Source: Sophora flavescens (taxonomy: Eukaryota; Streptophyta; Magnoliopsida; Fabales; Fabaceae). From it: a DNA stretch of 64,000 bases. The notes beneath the pieces were generated by a model. The model did not search any database. It saw only the letters and a program-made list of their open reading frames with translations, and was not told the DNA's origin. Both the position numbers and the translations under genes were made by a program. The stretch spans positions 240,155,086 to 240,219,085 of the forward strand of contig CM061064.1 of assembly GCA_030762895.1 (NCBI GenBank), in the 5' to 3' direction. Shown piece after piece: positions 31,881-43,443 of the stretch (position 1 is its first letter; every line of letters starts with the position of its first letter).

Positions 31881-34863
31881 GTGACTCACAAGTGTCATGA
31901 TGACTTTTGAGGGAAATTACCTTTATGTCCTTAAGTTGTCATTTAATCACAAATTACCATTTTGTAAGATTAAAACTTTATCCGTAAAATTTTAAGACTT
32001 GGACCCTTATACCCCCCAAATCCAATGACCCAACTTCCTTTTTGAGCCCATCCCATTCCTATAAAAGCCTAACTTCATCTTCTTCATGAAGTTGTTCATC
32101 TTTTTCTCAAAAACTCTAAGTTTTCCATAGCCATTTTTGTGAACCAACCACTTGATTCGTTGCTCATTTTCTAATTTCAAGAGGTAAACTTTGTTCCTCA
32201 TCATCAATAAGTTATATGTTCTTCAATTATTTTCATGTTTCAAGGTCATGATCATATTTTTCAATTTCTATATCTAGAACTTTGAACATCCCTAGAAAAT
32301 CATAGAAAAATCCTATGATCATGAAACCAATTTCTATGATCATGTAATCATCTCTATATTGTATATCTAGAAGCATGAGGTCAAACAAAATTTCCATTCT
32401 TATCTTCCAAGCTTGGCCAAACCTATGGGTAATAGGAGAAAATATGTTTTGTTTCAACTTTTCAAGCATGACACTTGTTTTGATCTAATGAATACCTATT
32501 ATAGTTAAATCAAAGAGCTTGATGATTTTAAAAATCCCAAGCCTATTTTATGAAGCAAGGCCGAAACCTTAAGTTCATGGATTGAATGAGTTTTGTTTCA
32601 AATTTTGAAACAGAACAATTGATTTAAGCTTTTCAATACCTAAAAGTGTTGAATCCAAAAGATAGAAATCAAATAAATTTCATAGCCTATTTTACTATTG
32701 ATGGCCAAAACTCTAACTATTTGGTTTAGATTAGTTTTTGATTCAATCTTTGTCAAGTGACAATTGATTATGTATCTCTAATACTTAAAGATCATTAACC
32801 CAAGAGTTAGTAAAATTTGGACATCTCTAGCCTATTAATCCTATCATGGCCGAACACTAGTCATGAGAACTACGTGATTTTTGTTGTTTCATTTGGTTTC
32901 TTTTGTTATGATTTGTATGTGAAGGATTAGTGTGGTTGTTGTGCGCAATTGTGTGGAGAATCAGAATTTCCGAGAAGAAATTTCAAAGAGGAAACTGTAA
33001 CTTCAACAGGTAAGGGGAGTACCTGAGGGGTTTTTCAAATAGCTATATGCTATTAGTTGTGGTCTCTATAATTTATTTGGTGTGTTTATTATTTTATGTA
33101 GTTTAAAATTATTTGTTTTGCAATTATCTGCTTTTAATTGGTTATCTGCATTTAATTGTTACAACATTTTAATGCATGTCTTAAATTGTTCTATTTGCTA
33201 TATTATTGGCATGAACTTATTGTTGATGTTGATTGTGGATTGAAAAGCCTGGTAGTGGTCAGTGCTCAATTAATTACGAGGTTAAAAGCATTAAAAAGAT
33301 TTTTATGTAATAATGAATTTTAATTGATGGAAAATATTAATATAATATTACTTAATTATTTGGTTGGTTGAAAATGAGAAATTGTTGAAAATAATATTAT
33401 TTTAATGATTTACCTGCGTAAGAGTGTTTTATGAGTTATAGTGAGGACGTAACCGTGAAAATATTTTAGCATTGCTAATTTTGATGTAAGAAATTTCTAA
33501 ATAGTAGAAAATATTATTATAAAAAAATAAGTTTCAAAAATAATTTTATTATGGTGTTTGAAAAAGTATTTTACTAGAAAAGTCAAATTTTGACTAAAAA
33601 CGTTTTTAAAACGTCAAGCGATGAACAATTCCGATAACGTTTACGGAAAGCATTATTAAAAGCAGCATCATTGGTTAAAACAGAGAATTAATCTCAAAAC
33701 TGTATTTTTTTTGGAACGAAGTTTCGAAGTAAATATTTTTAGAAGAAAATGAGTTTTAAGTGATTTGATGATTTTATAAAAGAATTTCCAACGTAAAAGG
33801 ATTTTCTGTAAACTAGTTTTATACAATGGTGTTATTTCCAACAACTTGGATAAGTTGTGGAGTTTTGTTTTGGATTTGTGTTTCATAGAACGAAAATGGT
33901 TTTAAAGGGATAAACGAACCTAGTGACCGAGACGTCGGGGTTCTAGTGTTCTATGGTGTCGACCGTGTGTCCTAAAGGTGAAGTTATGGACTGTTTGTCC
34001 TATAAACGTTATATAAGTTTTGTGCTTTATAATCTACGAACTTAAGACTGAATGCATCGGTCTGGATTTCGTGATTTGCACATTTGGACTTGGAGTCCTT
34101 TTTATTGGAATGGTTGATAAACTTAAATGTTTAAACGTTGGATTGGTCATGAGTCTTTGAACCCCGGCAAGGAAAGAATGAACACAAAGAAAAATGACGA
34201 AAACAAAATGTTTTACATTTGAATTTGTGGTAGATGTTCCTGACGTTGTGTCGTGAGACCTTGATGGATAAGGTATCATGTGACGTTGTACATTGTGCCT
34301 TGATGGACAATAAAACCATGTGATGTTGATCATTGTACCTTGAGTTGGACAATGGTATCATGGAAAATTGACGAGACGTTGTGCCTAATATATTTGGCAA
34401 TCGAGATTGATCAACTCATTTAAGTGACGTTAGGATCTCCGGAGATTAAGTACACATTTTTAGATGACGAATATTGAAGTATTATGCATTGTTTTAAAAA
34501 TGACGATGACTGTCGGGTATGAAACTCTTTGATAAACTATCTGTTTATTTTCGAACGTTGATGTTATTATAACTATATATGTTATTTGTTTTGTGTGTCG
34601 CGCATGTAGTTGTAGTTTTAAAATCCATATATTGGTTCTCACCCTTGCGTTTATCTGTTCGTCTGGTTTTTCCGTTGTACCTTTGTATATGAGTACAGAT
34701 GTTGCAGAGGAATTCCTTATGTCACTCAGAGACTTATGTCCAGATTGCGGAAAGGGGTGTGTGATCATAGGGATGATCACAAGAGCTTATCAGTGAGTGT
34801 TTTGTAGAACGACCAGCTTAGGTTTGTGTTTGAGGATATATGTTTTTTTTAAAAAAAAGTTTA

Positions 34864-34880
34864 GTATGTGGGTCTTAATA
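34864..34880. repeat. LINE target-site duplication, left copy
   Basis: GTATGTGGGTCTTAATA, identical to 43164-43180 and next to the poly(T) run. Confidence 0.95.
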
Positions 34881-34889
34881 TTTTTTTTT

Positions 34890-35154
34890 ATACAAAATGG
34901 TATGCAACAACATCACTGTGGAAACAAGGCATCCCAACTAGGTTGGCACCCTAAGAACCACCAATCACTTGCAGCACACCATGAATAGATTAAAAGAAGA
35001 AGAAACCGATACAAAGCATGGGGGGACTGGACCAAAACCCATGAAGGAAACTAAGTTATCTGAACCTATAATTAGGGAGACCATTCCTATCACGGAAGAA
35101 ATCATGCAATATAAAACTGGGAGCTAAGTCCCACCAAACTAACCCTTAGGAAAA
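34890..35154 (-). other. LINE 3' UTR
   Basis: Non-coding DNA between the RNase H stop and the poly(A) tail of the minus-strand LINE. No ORF. Confidence 0.6.
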
Positions 35155-35501
35155 AATACCAAAGTTGGCTAATTTGTCAGCGCAAGTATTGCCCTCTCTA
35201 AGAATGTGGGAGCAACCAAAGTGCATTTCCTTAGTTAAACTTAAGCAATTCATCCATCTATTTCTGAGCTGTCAGGGGACCAACTTGGGGTTGGAGAAGG
35301 CTTCAATAACCAACTTTGAGTCATACTCAAGCCAAAGCTTGCGCCAATCCTTCTTATGAACCAACTCAATGGAGAGAATGGCGCCCAAGATTTCAGCAGA
35401 AAAGGCATAAGAGATATCAATATTATAGGAGAAACATCCCAGAATAGCTGAGCTGTTGTCCCCGAAAAGACCACCACAAGCAGCTCTTCCTGGGGAACCT
35501 C
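35155..35501 (-). pseudogene. LINE RNase H domain, main part
   Basis: The minus-strand frame gives RAACGGLFGDN, AFSAEILGAILSIELVHK (catalytic Glu), LWLEYDSKLVIEAF (catalytic Asp) and SHILREGNTCADKLANFG (terminal REGN..AD motif). This is the plant RVT_3-type RNase H at the end of LINE ORF2. One in-frame stop stands where related proteins have Trp (after NPKLVP). The first catalytic Asp lies beyond the Ty3 insertion at about 42660. Confidence 0.78.
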
Positions 35502-36119
35502 TATAACGCCCTTGGTTACGTTAGTAACCCAAAATAATTGTAAAAAAATCCTTTAATACATTTATTTAAAATATGTTAATCATAAAAATTTTCTCAATTA
35601 TTTAAATCTGGAAAATGTCTCATATTAAATAAAATAGTAATAATGTATCAAAGTAATAAATATAATATTAAATCCATACCTCTGAATAAAACCAAATCAA
35701 AGAAAAGCCTCAAAATCGGGCGTCTAACTACAATCCGAGAAGAAAAACTAAATATAATAAACGATGTCTGCATGACACTCGTAAGCCATGCTACAATACT
35801 AACCAGCTAAGCTAAAAAGAAAGTACTTCTTCAAGCCTCAGTGTCCGAAACAGTGATGTCCTCGGTCTCTGAAAACAACACTTTTTAATGAGATATAAAA
35901 TCTCAGTGAACAACATTACATTTATAAAATAATTCAAAAATAATGATGTTCTCAGCTGGCACGGTAACCGAAAAACTGTCCATGGTATCCGCTAATTTTA
36001 CAAAATAATGTTCATTAAAAAAAATACATTTAATAACAACAATCGTGTAACGACAACATAATCAAATATCAAATATTAATTAAACAAAGTAACCACACAT
36101 CACACAATAACACAATCAT

Positions 36120-36545
36120 CCAGTGGCTTGGAAACCCCACTTCGTGTTGGTTTCTTGCCCAATTCGGTGACTCTAGATCCTCATTAAATTGGTTCCTTGC
36201 CCCTAGTCTGCAGGACTCGGGAACCTCGTTCTAGAATTGATTCCTTGCCACCCTCTTTATGGTGACCCGAGAACCTCGTTCTAGAATTGATTCCTTGCCC
36301 CGATGGTGACTCGGGAATCTCGTTCTAGAATTGATTCCTTGCCTCCCTCTTTATGGTGACCCGAGAACCTCGTTCTAGAATTGATTCCTTGCCCCTATGG
36401 TGATCCGGGAATCCCATTTTAGAATTGACTCCTTGCCCCTATGGTGACCCGAGAACATCGTAATTAAATGGGTTCCTTGCCCCCCATTAACGGTGACCCG
36501 AGAGCCTCGTTCTTAAAATGGATTCCTTGTCCCTTATCTTAATTT
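36120..36545 (-). repeat. Tandem array of 40-62 bp units in the Ty3 3' LTR
   Basis: About nine units on the pattern GATTCCTTGCC...GGTGACCCGAGAACCTCGTTCTAGAA. Several units can pair head to tail (GGTTCC with GGAACC; GATTCC with GGAATC; GAAACC with GGTTTC). Repeated almost identically in the other LTR at 41130-41535. Confidence 0.88.
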
Positions 36546-37370
36546 CGACATCCCATTAAATGGCGATGTTAAAAATCAATGCACCTATCTCAGGAGGCAT
36601 AACAGCAAAATTCACTCAAATACATATATCATTTATATCCCGAATAAAACATGTCGAACATATTTAAAATTATAACAATCAAATATACTTATTCTCTTTT
36701 AAACCATAAGCAAAATGAGATTTAATACATGCTATGACTAAGCTATTAAAGTTGATTTAAATAGAATTATATGCTCCCAAAAGGTAAAACCATGCGTCAG
36801 TGGAACACCAATGCCTATTGAATTGAACTTGGCATACAGGAGACTTCGCAAAAGTAGTTAAAGATAAAAAGAAAAATCTACTCCTGTGAGGTTTTGGACG
36901 CACAGTACGAAACTTTAGTGATTTTACCATCTGGCTTAAACACAAGAATTTCGTACACAGAACGATAAATTAGTAACAAACAATTTCTTTTAGATTTAGG
37001 GGAACACACTTGCTAAATCAATTCATCCATCAATGAAAAAAATAAAACTGTCAACACAAACAATCATTCATACCATGGAGAGGGTTCGTAAAAAAAAGTA
37101 TTGTTACTCACCTCTCGAAGACCTCCAATATGCTCTAAAAATTATTTATGATAGGAATTAGCGCTTCCCTAAAAATTCTTCTTCCGTTTGGTGGCGTTCT
37201 TGGATCTGTGTTGTTACGATTGCACTGGCAAACAAGAAAAGGACGTCCAAAATCACTACACTGCGGCGCATTGACTAGAATAATATATATATGGGTACAG
37301 TAACCTAGCGTATAGGATTTTCTTTTGGTTCTGTGATTTTTTTTTTTACAAATAGGTGATATGCGTACAC

Positions 37371-37383
<13 letters not shown>

Positions 37384-37435
<52 letters not shown>
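37384..37435. repeat. TA microsatellite in the Ty3 3' LTR
   Basis: An almost pure (TA)n run of about 52 bp; the matching run in the other LTR (42386-42425) is shorter. Confidence 0.95.
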
Positions 37436-37438
<3 letters not shown>

Positions 37439-37660
37439 ATTCTCTTTTTTTTATTTTACTTTTTTTTAATATTTATTTTAATTTAATATTTCTTTTGTAA
37501 TTATTTACCAATTCTAATAAGTTTTATACTAACATATCCCATACACTAAACTTCTTAATTACATTGTATTTTTATTATATCATTATTTATTTATATTTAC
37601 TATTTTTTTATAACTTAATCCTTTTTTTTATTAATTATATTAGAATTTTAGGATGTTACA

Positions 37661-37690
37661 TTTTCTCCCCTCCTTAAAGAATTTTGTCCC
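37661..37690 (-). promoter_or_regulatory. Polypurine tract of the Ty3 element
   Basis: On the minus strand a purine-rich GGAGGGGAGAAAA directly precedes the 3' LTR start TGTAACATCC, after CGGGGACAAAATTC, a sequence common before the polypurine tract of plant Ty3 elements. Confidence 0.8.
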
Positions 37691-37758
37691 CGAAATTTAT
37701 CTCATACACACGCACCTATTGAAGCATGTTATATTCAAAACATAAAGGTTATCATGCA

Positions 37759-38529
37759 TTAGATAATAAAATCTGGATATTGACGTACAATGTCCTCCTC
37801 CCTCAAGACACATCCCAAGCCTTTTCTAGATGCGTCGCAGTAAACCACAAAACTCCCTAAGGAATCTGATCTAGTTAAGACTTGTGATGACACCAATCTC
37901 CTCTTAAGCTCTTGGAACCCATCCTCACACTCCTGGTCCCACACAAAAGGTTTCCCTTTCCTAGTCAACTGGGTCAAAGGTAAGACTGATCTAGAGGACC
38001 CCTCAATGAACTTCCTATAGTAACCTGCTATGCATAAGAAACTTCCCACTTCGATTACGGTCTTAGGTTGTTCACATTCGGACACCGTATCAACCTTAGA
38101 GGAATCAACCGCCACCCCATCCTTAGAGATGGTGTGTCCTAAAAACTTCACCTCGTCTAGCCAAGTCTCACACTTCTCAAGTTTGGCATAAAGACGCTCA
38201 TCCCTCAAGTTCTGCAACACCAACCTTAGGTGTTCCCCATGCTCTTCTGGTGTCCTAGAGTATATTAGAATATCATCTATGAAAACCACCTCAAACCTAT
38301 CCAAAAAGGGCCTAAAGATCCGACTCATGTAGTCCATGAAAACGGCTGGGGCGTTGGTCACGTCGAAAGGCATCACTACATACTCATAGTGCCCATACCT
38401 TGTTCTGAAAGTTGTCTTAGGGATGTCCTCACTTCTAACTCTAATATGATGGTATCCCGATCTTAGATCTGTTTTGGAAAACACCGACCCTCCCCTCAAC
38501 TGGTCTAAGAGGTCATCTATCCTAGGCAA
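37759..38529 (-). pseudogene. Ty3 reverse transcriptase palm/thumb and start of RNase H (truncated)
   Basis: Open for 256 codons. It shows MPRIDDLLDQL, VFSKTDLRSGYHHIRV (Asp of motif A), YEYVVMPFDVTNAPAVFMDY, the active-site FIDDILIYSRT, FLGHTISKDG, and RNase H starting SFVVYCDASRKGLGCVL (first Asp). The reading ends at 37759 soon after, where integrase-bearing sequence should follow; only about 100 bp remain before the polypurine tract. The first RT motifs are in another frame (39659-38517), so one frameshift near 38525 also breaks it. Confidence 0.88.
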
Positions 38530-39455
38530 GGGATATATATATACTTTTTCTTGATGGTTACCTTATTCCACTGCCTATAATCAACACACAACCTCATACT
38601 CCCTCCTTTCTCTTTCACTAAAAGCACTGGCTCTCCCCAAGGTGACACACTAGGCCTCATAGACCCCTTTTCTAACATCTCTATTTGTTTCTTGAGCTCG
38701 CTCAACTCTAAAGGTGTCATCCTATAGGGTGCTATGGATACAGGTCCACTCCTGGGTATTAGATCTATGGTAAACTCGATCTCTCTTTCTGGAGGTAAAC
38801 TAGATACCTCATTAGGAAACACATCTGGAAACTCGCACACAACAGGTAATGCCGCTATATCACTTTCAGCCTCTATCTTAGCATAAAAGGGGAGAATGTA
38901 TCCCTGAGCTCCCTCAACCAAGCACTTATGACAAGATGCAACAGATATAAGGCAATTTGATTTAGGGGAATCAACATACATAGTTTGTGGAGCAAAAGAC
39001 ATGGTTCTACTAGAGCAATCAATAACAGCATTATTATGAGATAAACAATCAATGCCAAAAGTAACACCTAGACCCGACATAGGCAAACATATCAAATCAA
39101 CACTATAAGTCAGGTCTTGAAACAACAAAGGACATTCCAGGCAAACAGAAGAAGTAATCGATCTATCTTTAGCAGGAGTAGAAACACACAAATCATATGA
39201 AAATTTAGAAACATACAACTCTAAGCATCTAGCATATTTAAAAGATATGAATGAATGTGCTGCTCCCGAATCGAACAATATAATAATATCATGACCTTTA
39301 ATAAAGCCCTTACCTTGGATCAAACCGTCGGATTCCTTCACCTCTTCTCCTTGGATGGTAAAGACCCTTCCGTGGTTGTGTTCTGGTCTGAGATTGGCCT
39401 CCTGACTTGCACATCCTAGCAAAATGTCCAGTCTTTCCACAATTGTTGCACGAGA
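38517..39455 (-). pseudogene. Ty3 protease and N-terminal RT, with zinc knuckle in a shifted frame
   Basis: The frame 39659-38517 contains IIILFDSGAAHSFIS (DSGA protease box), GLGVTFGIDCLSHNNAVIDC (second protease motif) and the RT entry EFPDVFPNEVSSLPPEREIE, PYRMTPLELSELKKQ, MRLCVDYRQWNKVTIK. The Gag zinc knuckle (CNNCGKTGHFARMC) is at about 39445-39404 in a different frame, so a frameshift lies between knuckle and protease. The stop at 38517 and resumption at 38529 mark a second shift in RT. Confidence 0.85.
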
Positions 39456-40350
39456 CTTGTGCCGTGGGGCACGTACGACCTTGGTGCTGCCATCCACACT
39501 TGTAGCGTGTTTCTTCCTTATCACCCTAAGCCCCTTGAATCTACTTACCCTTAGTGATAGTAGGAACAGGTCGTAGGCTCTTCTGAAAGTTTCCTCCCTT
39601 GCTTTGGAACCTCTTGTCGTCGCTAAAGCTATTGTCTTTCGACTTCTCAGCCAAAACAACTTGTATATTTCGCTCTGCCGCTCTACACTTGTTTACCAAG
39701 ATGGGGTAATCTCGAATCTCTAGGAGCCCAACAAGGCTCCGCAGCTCTGACCTCAAGCCCTGTTCGAACTTGATTGCCTTCCAGTCACCATCAGGATTGT
39801 CCCTCACATATGAAGAGAACCTTGACAGGCTCTCAAACTTGGCAACATAATCTGCCACGGTCATACTCCCCTGACGAAGCTGAAGAAACTCTGCCTCCTT
39901 CTGTATACGAACACTATACGGAAAGTATTTTTCTAAGAAAACATCCTTGAACCTGTCCTATGTGATATGGGCCCTCGAAGCAAGTAATCCACCACTAGCA
40001 CAGTTCCACCAGTGCTCCGCGTCTGACTCCAGCATGTAGGTGGCAAAATCCACCTTTTGATCGTCACCACACCTCATGACTCGAAAAATCTTCTCTAGCT
40101 TCATTAACCACTCTTCCGCCTCAATCGGATCGGTAGTCCCTCGAAACGCTGGCGGGTTATTATTTCGAAACTCTGACAAACCCCTGTACTGTGGATCTGG
40201 AGCGTCGGCTGGCCCAACAATAGGCCCATTCCCGTTATGCCTCATCTGACGGAGAGTCTCCGTTTGCTCCTGCAGAACTCTGGTCATCTGAACCAAGGTC
40301 GCCGCAAGTGCATCCTTCGTCTGTCGCCTGTTAGTGGCCATAATCTGCAC
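39456..40350 (-). pseudogene. Ty3 Gag (broken)
   Basis: Two in-frame pieces, 40350-39958 and 39864-39541, are interrupted by one TAG at about 39958 (between AHIT and DRFKDVF). Typical plant Ty3 Gag features are visible: NNPPAFRGTTDPIEAEEWL, IFRVM, ATYMLESDAEHWW, then MTVADYVAKFESLSRFS and FEQGLRSELR. Gag would form the virus-like particle in the cytoplasm. The start at 40350 or the Met at 40341 (MATNRRQ) both fit; the second is nearer the usual start. Confidence 0.85.
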
Positions 40351-40494
40351 GCCACCAATCTAACACTGGGTTGATCAGGTCCAACATTTAAAAGAACAGC
40401 AAGCAGAAATTATAACTCTAACAAGCATCCTATGCACCCAAGTTTTGTTTTTAGAAAAAGCCCCACTACCAAAGCCCGATTTTAGAATCGAACT

Positions 40495-40506
40495 GCTCTG
40501 ATACCA
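40495..40506 (-). promoter_or_regulatory. PBS of the Ty3 element (tRNA-iMet)
   Basis: Minus-strand TGGTATCAGAGC, four bases after the 5' LTR end GGGCGTTACA. Confidence 0.93.
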
Positions 40507-40510
40507 TAAA

Positions 40511-42383
40511 TGTAACGCCCTTGGTTACATTAGTAACCCAAAATAATTGTATAAAAATTATTTAATACATTTATTTAAAATATGTTAATCATAAAAATTT
40601 TCTCAATTATTTAAGTCTGGAAAATGTCTCATATTAAATAAAATAGTAATAATGTATCAAAGTAATAAATATAATATTAAATCCATACCTCTGAATAAAA
40701 CAAAATCAAAGAAAAGCCTCAAAACCGGGCGTCTAACTACAATCCGAGAAGAAAAACTAAAAATAATAAACGATGTCTGCATGGCACTCGTAAGCCATGC
40801 TACAATACTAACCAGCTAAGCTAAAACAAAAGTAGTTCTTCAAGCCTCGGTGTCCGCAACAGTGATGTCCTCGGACTCTGAAAACAACACTTTTTAATGA
40901 GATATAAAATCTCAGTGAACAACAATACAGTTACAAAATAATTCAAAAATAATGATGTTCTCAGCTGGCACGGTAACCGAAAAACTGTCCATGGTACCCG
41001 CTAATTTTACAAAATAATGTTCATTAAAAAAATACATTTAGTTACAACAATCGTGTAACGACAACATAATCAAATATCGTATATTAATTAAACAAAGTAA
41101 CCACACATCACACAATAACACAATCATCCAGCGGCTCGGAAACCCCACTTCGTGTTGGTTTCTTGCCCAATTTGGTGACTCGAGAACCTCATTAAATTGG
41201 TTCCTTGCCCCTGGTCTGTGGGACTCGGGAACCTCGTTCTAGAATTGATTCCTTGCCACCCTCTTTATGGTGACCCGAGAACCTCGTTCTAGAATTGATT
41301 CCTTGCCCTGATGGTGACTCGGGAATCTCGTTCTAGAATTGATTCCTTGCCACCCTCTTTATGGTGACCCGAGAGACTCGTTCTAGAATTGATTCCTTGC
41401 ACCTATGGTGATCCGGGAATCCCATTTTAGAATTGACTCCTTGCCCCTATGGTGACCCGAGAACCTCGTAATTAAATGGGTTCCTTGCCTCCCATTAACG
41501 GTGACCCGAGAGCCTCGTTCTTAAAATGGATTCCTTGTCCCTTATCTTAATTTTGACATCCCATTAAATGGCAATGTTAAAAATCAATGCACCTATCTCA
41601 GGAGGCATAACAACAAAATTCACTCAAATACATATATCATTTATATCCCGAATAAAACATGTCGAACATATTTAAAATTATAACAATCAAATATACTTAT
41701 TCTCTTTTAAACCATAAGCAAAATGAGATTTAATACATGCTATGACTAAGCTATTAAAGTTGATTTAAATAGAATTATATGCTCCCAGAAGGTAAAACCA
41801 TGCGTCAGTGGAACACCAATGCCTATTGAATTGAACTTGGCATACAGGAGACTTCACAAATGTAGTTAAAGACAAAAAGGAAAATCTACTCCTGTGAGGT
41901 TTTGGACGCATAGTACGAAACTTTAGTCATTTTACCATCTAGCTTAAACACAAGAATTTCGTACACAGAACGATAAATTAGCAATAAACAATTTCTTTTA
42001 GATTTAGGGGAACACACTTGCTAAATCAATTCATCCATCAATGAAAAAAAATAAAACTGTCAACACAAATAATCATTCATACCATGGAGAGGGTTCGTAA
42101 AAAGAAGTATTGTTACTCACCTCTCGAAGACCTCCAATATGCTCTAAAAATTATTTATGATAGGAATTAGCGCTTGCCTAAAAATTCTTCTTCCCTTTGG
42201 TGGCGTTCTTGGATATGTGTTGTTACGATTGCACTAGTAAGCAAGAAAAGGACGTCCGAAATCACTACACTGTAGCGCATTGACTAGAGTAATATATATA
42301 TGGGTACAGTAACCTAGCGTATATGATTTTCTTTTGATTTTATGATTTCTTTTTTTTTCTTTTACAAATAGGTGATATGCGTA

Positions 42384-42429
<46 letters not shown>

Positions 42430-42653
42430 TTTTAATTCTCTTTTTTTTCTTTTACTTTTTTTTAATATTTATTTTAATTTAATATTTCTTTTGTAATTAT
42501 TTACCAATTCTAATAAGTTTTATACTAACATATCCCATACACTAAACTTCTTAATTACATTGTATTTTTATTATATTATTTATTTATATTTACTATTTTT
42601 TTATAACTTAATCCTTTTTTTTATTAATTATATTAGAATTTTAGGATGTTACA
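40511..42653 (-). repeat. 5' LTR of the Ty3 element
   Basis: 2143 bp, with the same internal landmarks as the 3' LTR, including the tandem array (41130-41535) and TA run (42386-42425). The two LTRs differ by scattered substitutions and TA-run length, so insertion is not very recent. Confidence 0.92.
41130..41535 (-). repeat. Tandem array of 40-62 bp units in the Ty3 5' LTR
   Basis: Same unit order as 36120-36545, with a few base changes. Confidence 0.88.
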
Positions 42654-43163
42654 ACCACAGGCTGCTCCGTCACTATTAGCCTTAAACCAACCAGTTTTAG
42701 GAGGAACAAAAAGACCTCTTTAATCAGAGGAGCTGAATTGGCCTTTCCAATGACCTGGAAGTGCTTTAGGATATTGAATTCCTCAATAGCAGATGACATG
42801 GAACCGGTAGAGGAATTGCCAGACAAAGCTTTGTTAGCCAAGATCACATTCAAGGAGGCCTCGAAAGAAATAACCTTCCTTTCAAATTTAAGTTGGTTTC
42901 TACAGAACCATATACCCCCAATAATGTGTGAGATGGCTGAGGCAATGATGTCTCTGACTTGAGAGCTCCAATTTCTGTTGCAAATTGAAAGGACTGACTG
43001 GATTGAGGTGGAATCAATTGCCATGTTCAGAACTGAACTAAGCCAGCACCAAAACTGTTGAGCAAAGCTGCAATAAAAAAAAGGTGGGCCGATGTTTCAT
43101 AAGCCTGACCACACAAGCTGCAAATGGATACCACATGACAACCTCTAGACCAGAGCTTATCCG
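42654..43163 (-). pseudogene. LINE zf-RVT and start of RNase H
   Basis: Reading from 43163: DKLWSRGCHVVSICSLCGQA and ETSAHLFF are the C..C..H-type zinc region after RT in plant LINEs. It is followed by IWFCRNQLKFE and, near 42680, PKTGWFKANSDGAACG with the first RNase H Asp. The frame changes near 43030. The coding sequence stops at 42654 and resumes at 35501; removal of the Ty3 element and one target duplication restores continuity. Confidence 0.75.
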
Positions 43164-43443
43164 GTATGTGGGTCTTAATAGTTTTCATATAGTTTATAAG
43201 AAAAACTTGTACGTTGTGGACAGTTTGTTTATAAGTAAAACTGGTATACGTGTGTTGCCGAGTATAGTGTAAAGGTAATGTTTTTGTCATGTCATCATAT
43301 TCTTTCGAAGTGATAAGAAGAAAAATATTTCGACACCCAGATTTTCTGACTTAAAGTAAATCAATATCCGAAAGTAACCAGCAAATTTCTTTTTATTTAT
43401 TTCCGTACGTGTTCAAAAAGTAATGCCGAAGGGGGGTGTTACA

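Larger units (their letters stand above)
35502..37660 (-). repeat. 3' LTR of the Ty3 element
   Basis: Closely matches 40511-42653. It includes a tandem array (36120-36545), a TA run (37384-37435) and, at the plus-strand right end, GGATGTTACA next to the polypurine tract. Confidence 0.92.
35502..42653 (-). mobile_element. Ty3/gypsy retrotransposon with internal deletion (no integrase)
   Basis: The LTRs (35502-37660, 2159 bp; 40511-42653, 2143 bp) run, in sense, TGTAACATCC to GGGCGTTACA. The PBS is at 40495-40506, and the interior of 2850 bp carries Gag, protease, RT and the first part of RNase H. The rest of RNase H and all of integrase are gone, so the element is non-autonomous. The flanks ACCTC (35497-35501) and ACCAC (42654-42658) are a 5 bp target duplication with one mismatch. 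The left terminus has mutated from TGTTACA-type to TATAACG in plus reading. The target is the RNase H of a LINE. Confidence 0.92.
34881..43163 (-). mobile_element. 5'-truncated LINE (non-LTR retrotransposon), split by a Ty3 element
   Basis: It is flanked by a perfect 17 bp duplication, GTATGTGGGTCTTAATA (34864-34880 and 43164-43180). A T9 run at 34881-34889 is the poly(A) tail of a minus-strand element. The 5' end at 43163 falls inside the zinc-binding (zf-RVT-like) region that follows the RT of plant LINEs, so only the zf-RVT-RNase H end and 3' UTR were inserted. It is non-coding for RT and endonuclease and was dead on arrival. The host sequence is the long LTR. Confidence 0.9.
31496..43443 (+). 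mobile_element. Long LTR (family 1, diverged branch), split by a LINE
   Basis: It starts near TGTACCGTAAAACCACGATT and ends GGGGGGTGTTACA. It shares the family block order (GGTTGAAAATTCAGACGGAA near 31650, CAGGTAAGGGGAG near 33009, CGAGACGTCGGGGT near 33930, TCTCACCCTTGC near 34640, ACGACCAGCTTAGG near 34810, AAGTAACCAGCAAATT near 43375). Without the insertion it is about 3.6 kb. The flanks (AGACG left, TGTCC right) are not a duplication and no PBS follows, so the ends are uncertain or the element was rearranged. The family assignment is firm; completeness is not. Confidence 0.75.

Noticed and set aside
36120..36545. CRISPR-like array
   Set aside because: Unequal units, no constant repeat with unique spacers, inside a plant LTR and copied in the partner LTR.
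42738..42962. Plus-strand ORF as a gene
   Set aside because: It is the antisense of the LINE RNase H/zf-RVT coding stretch.
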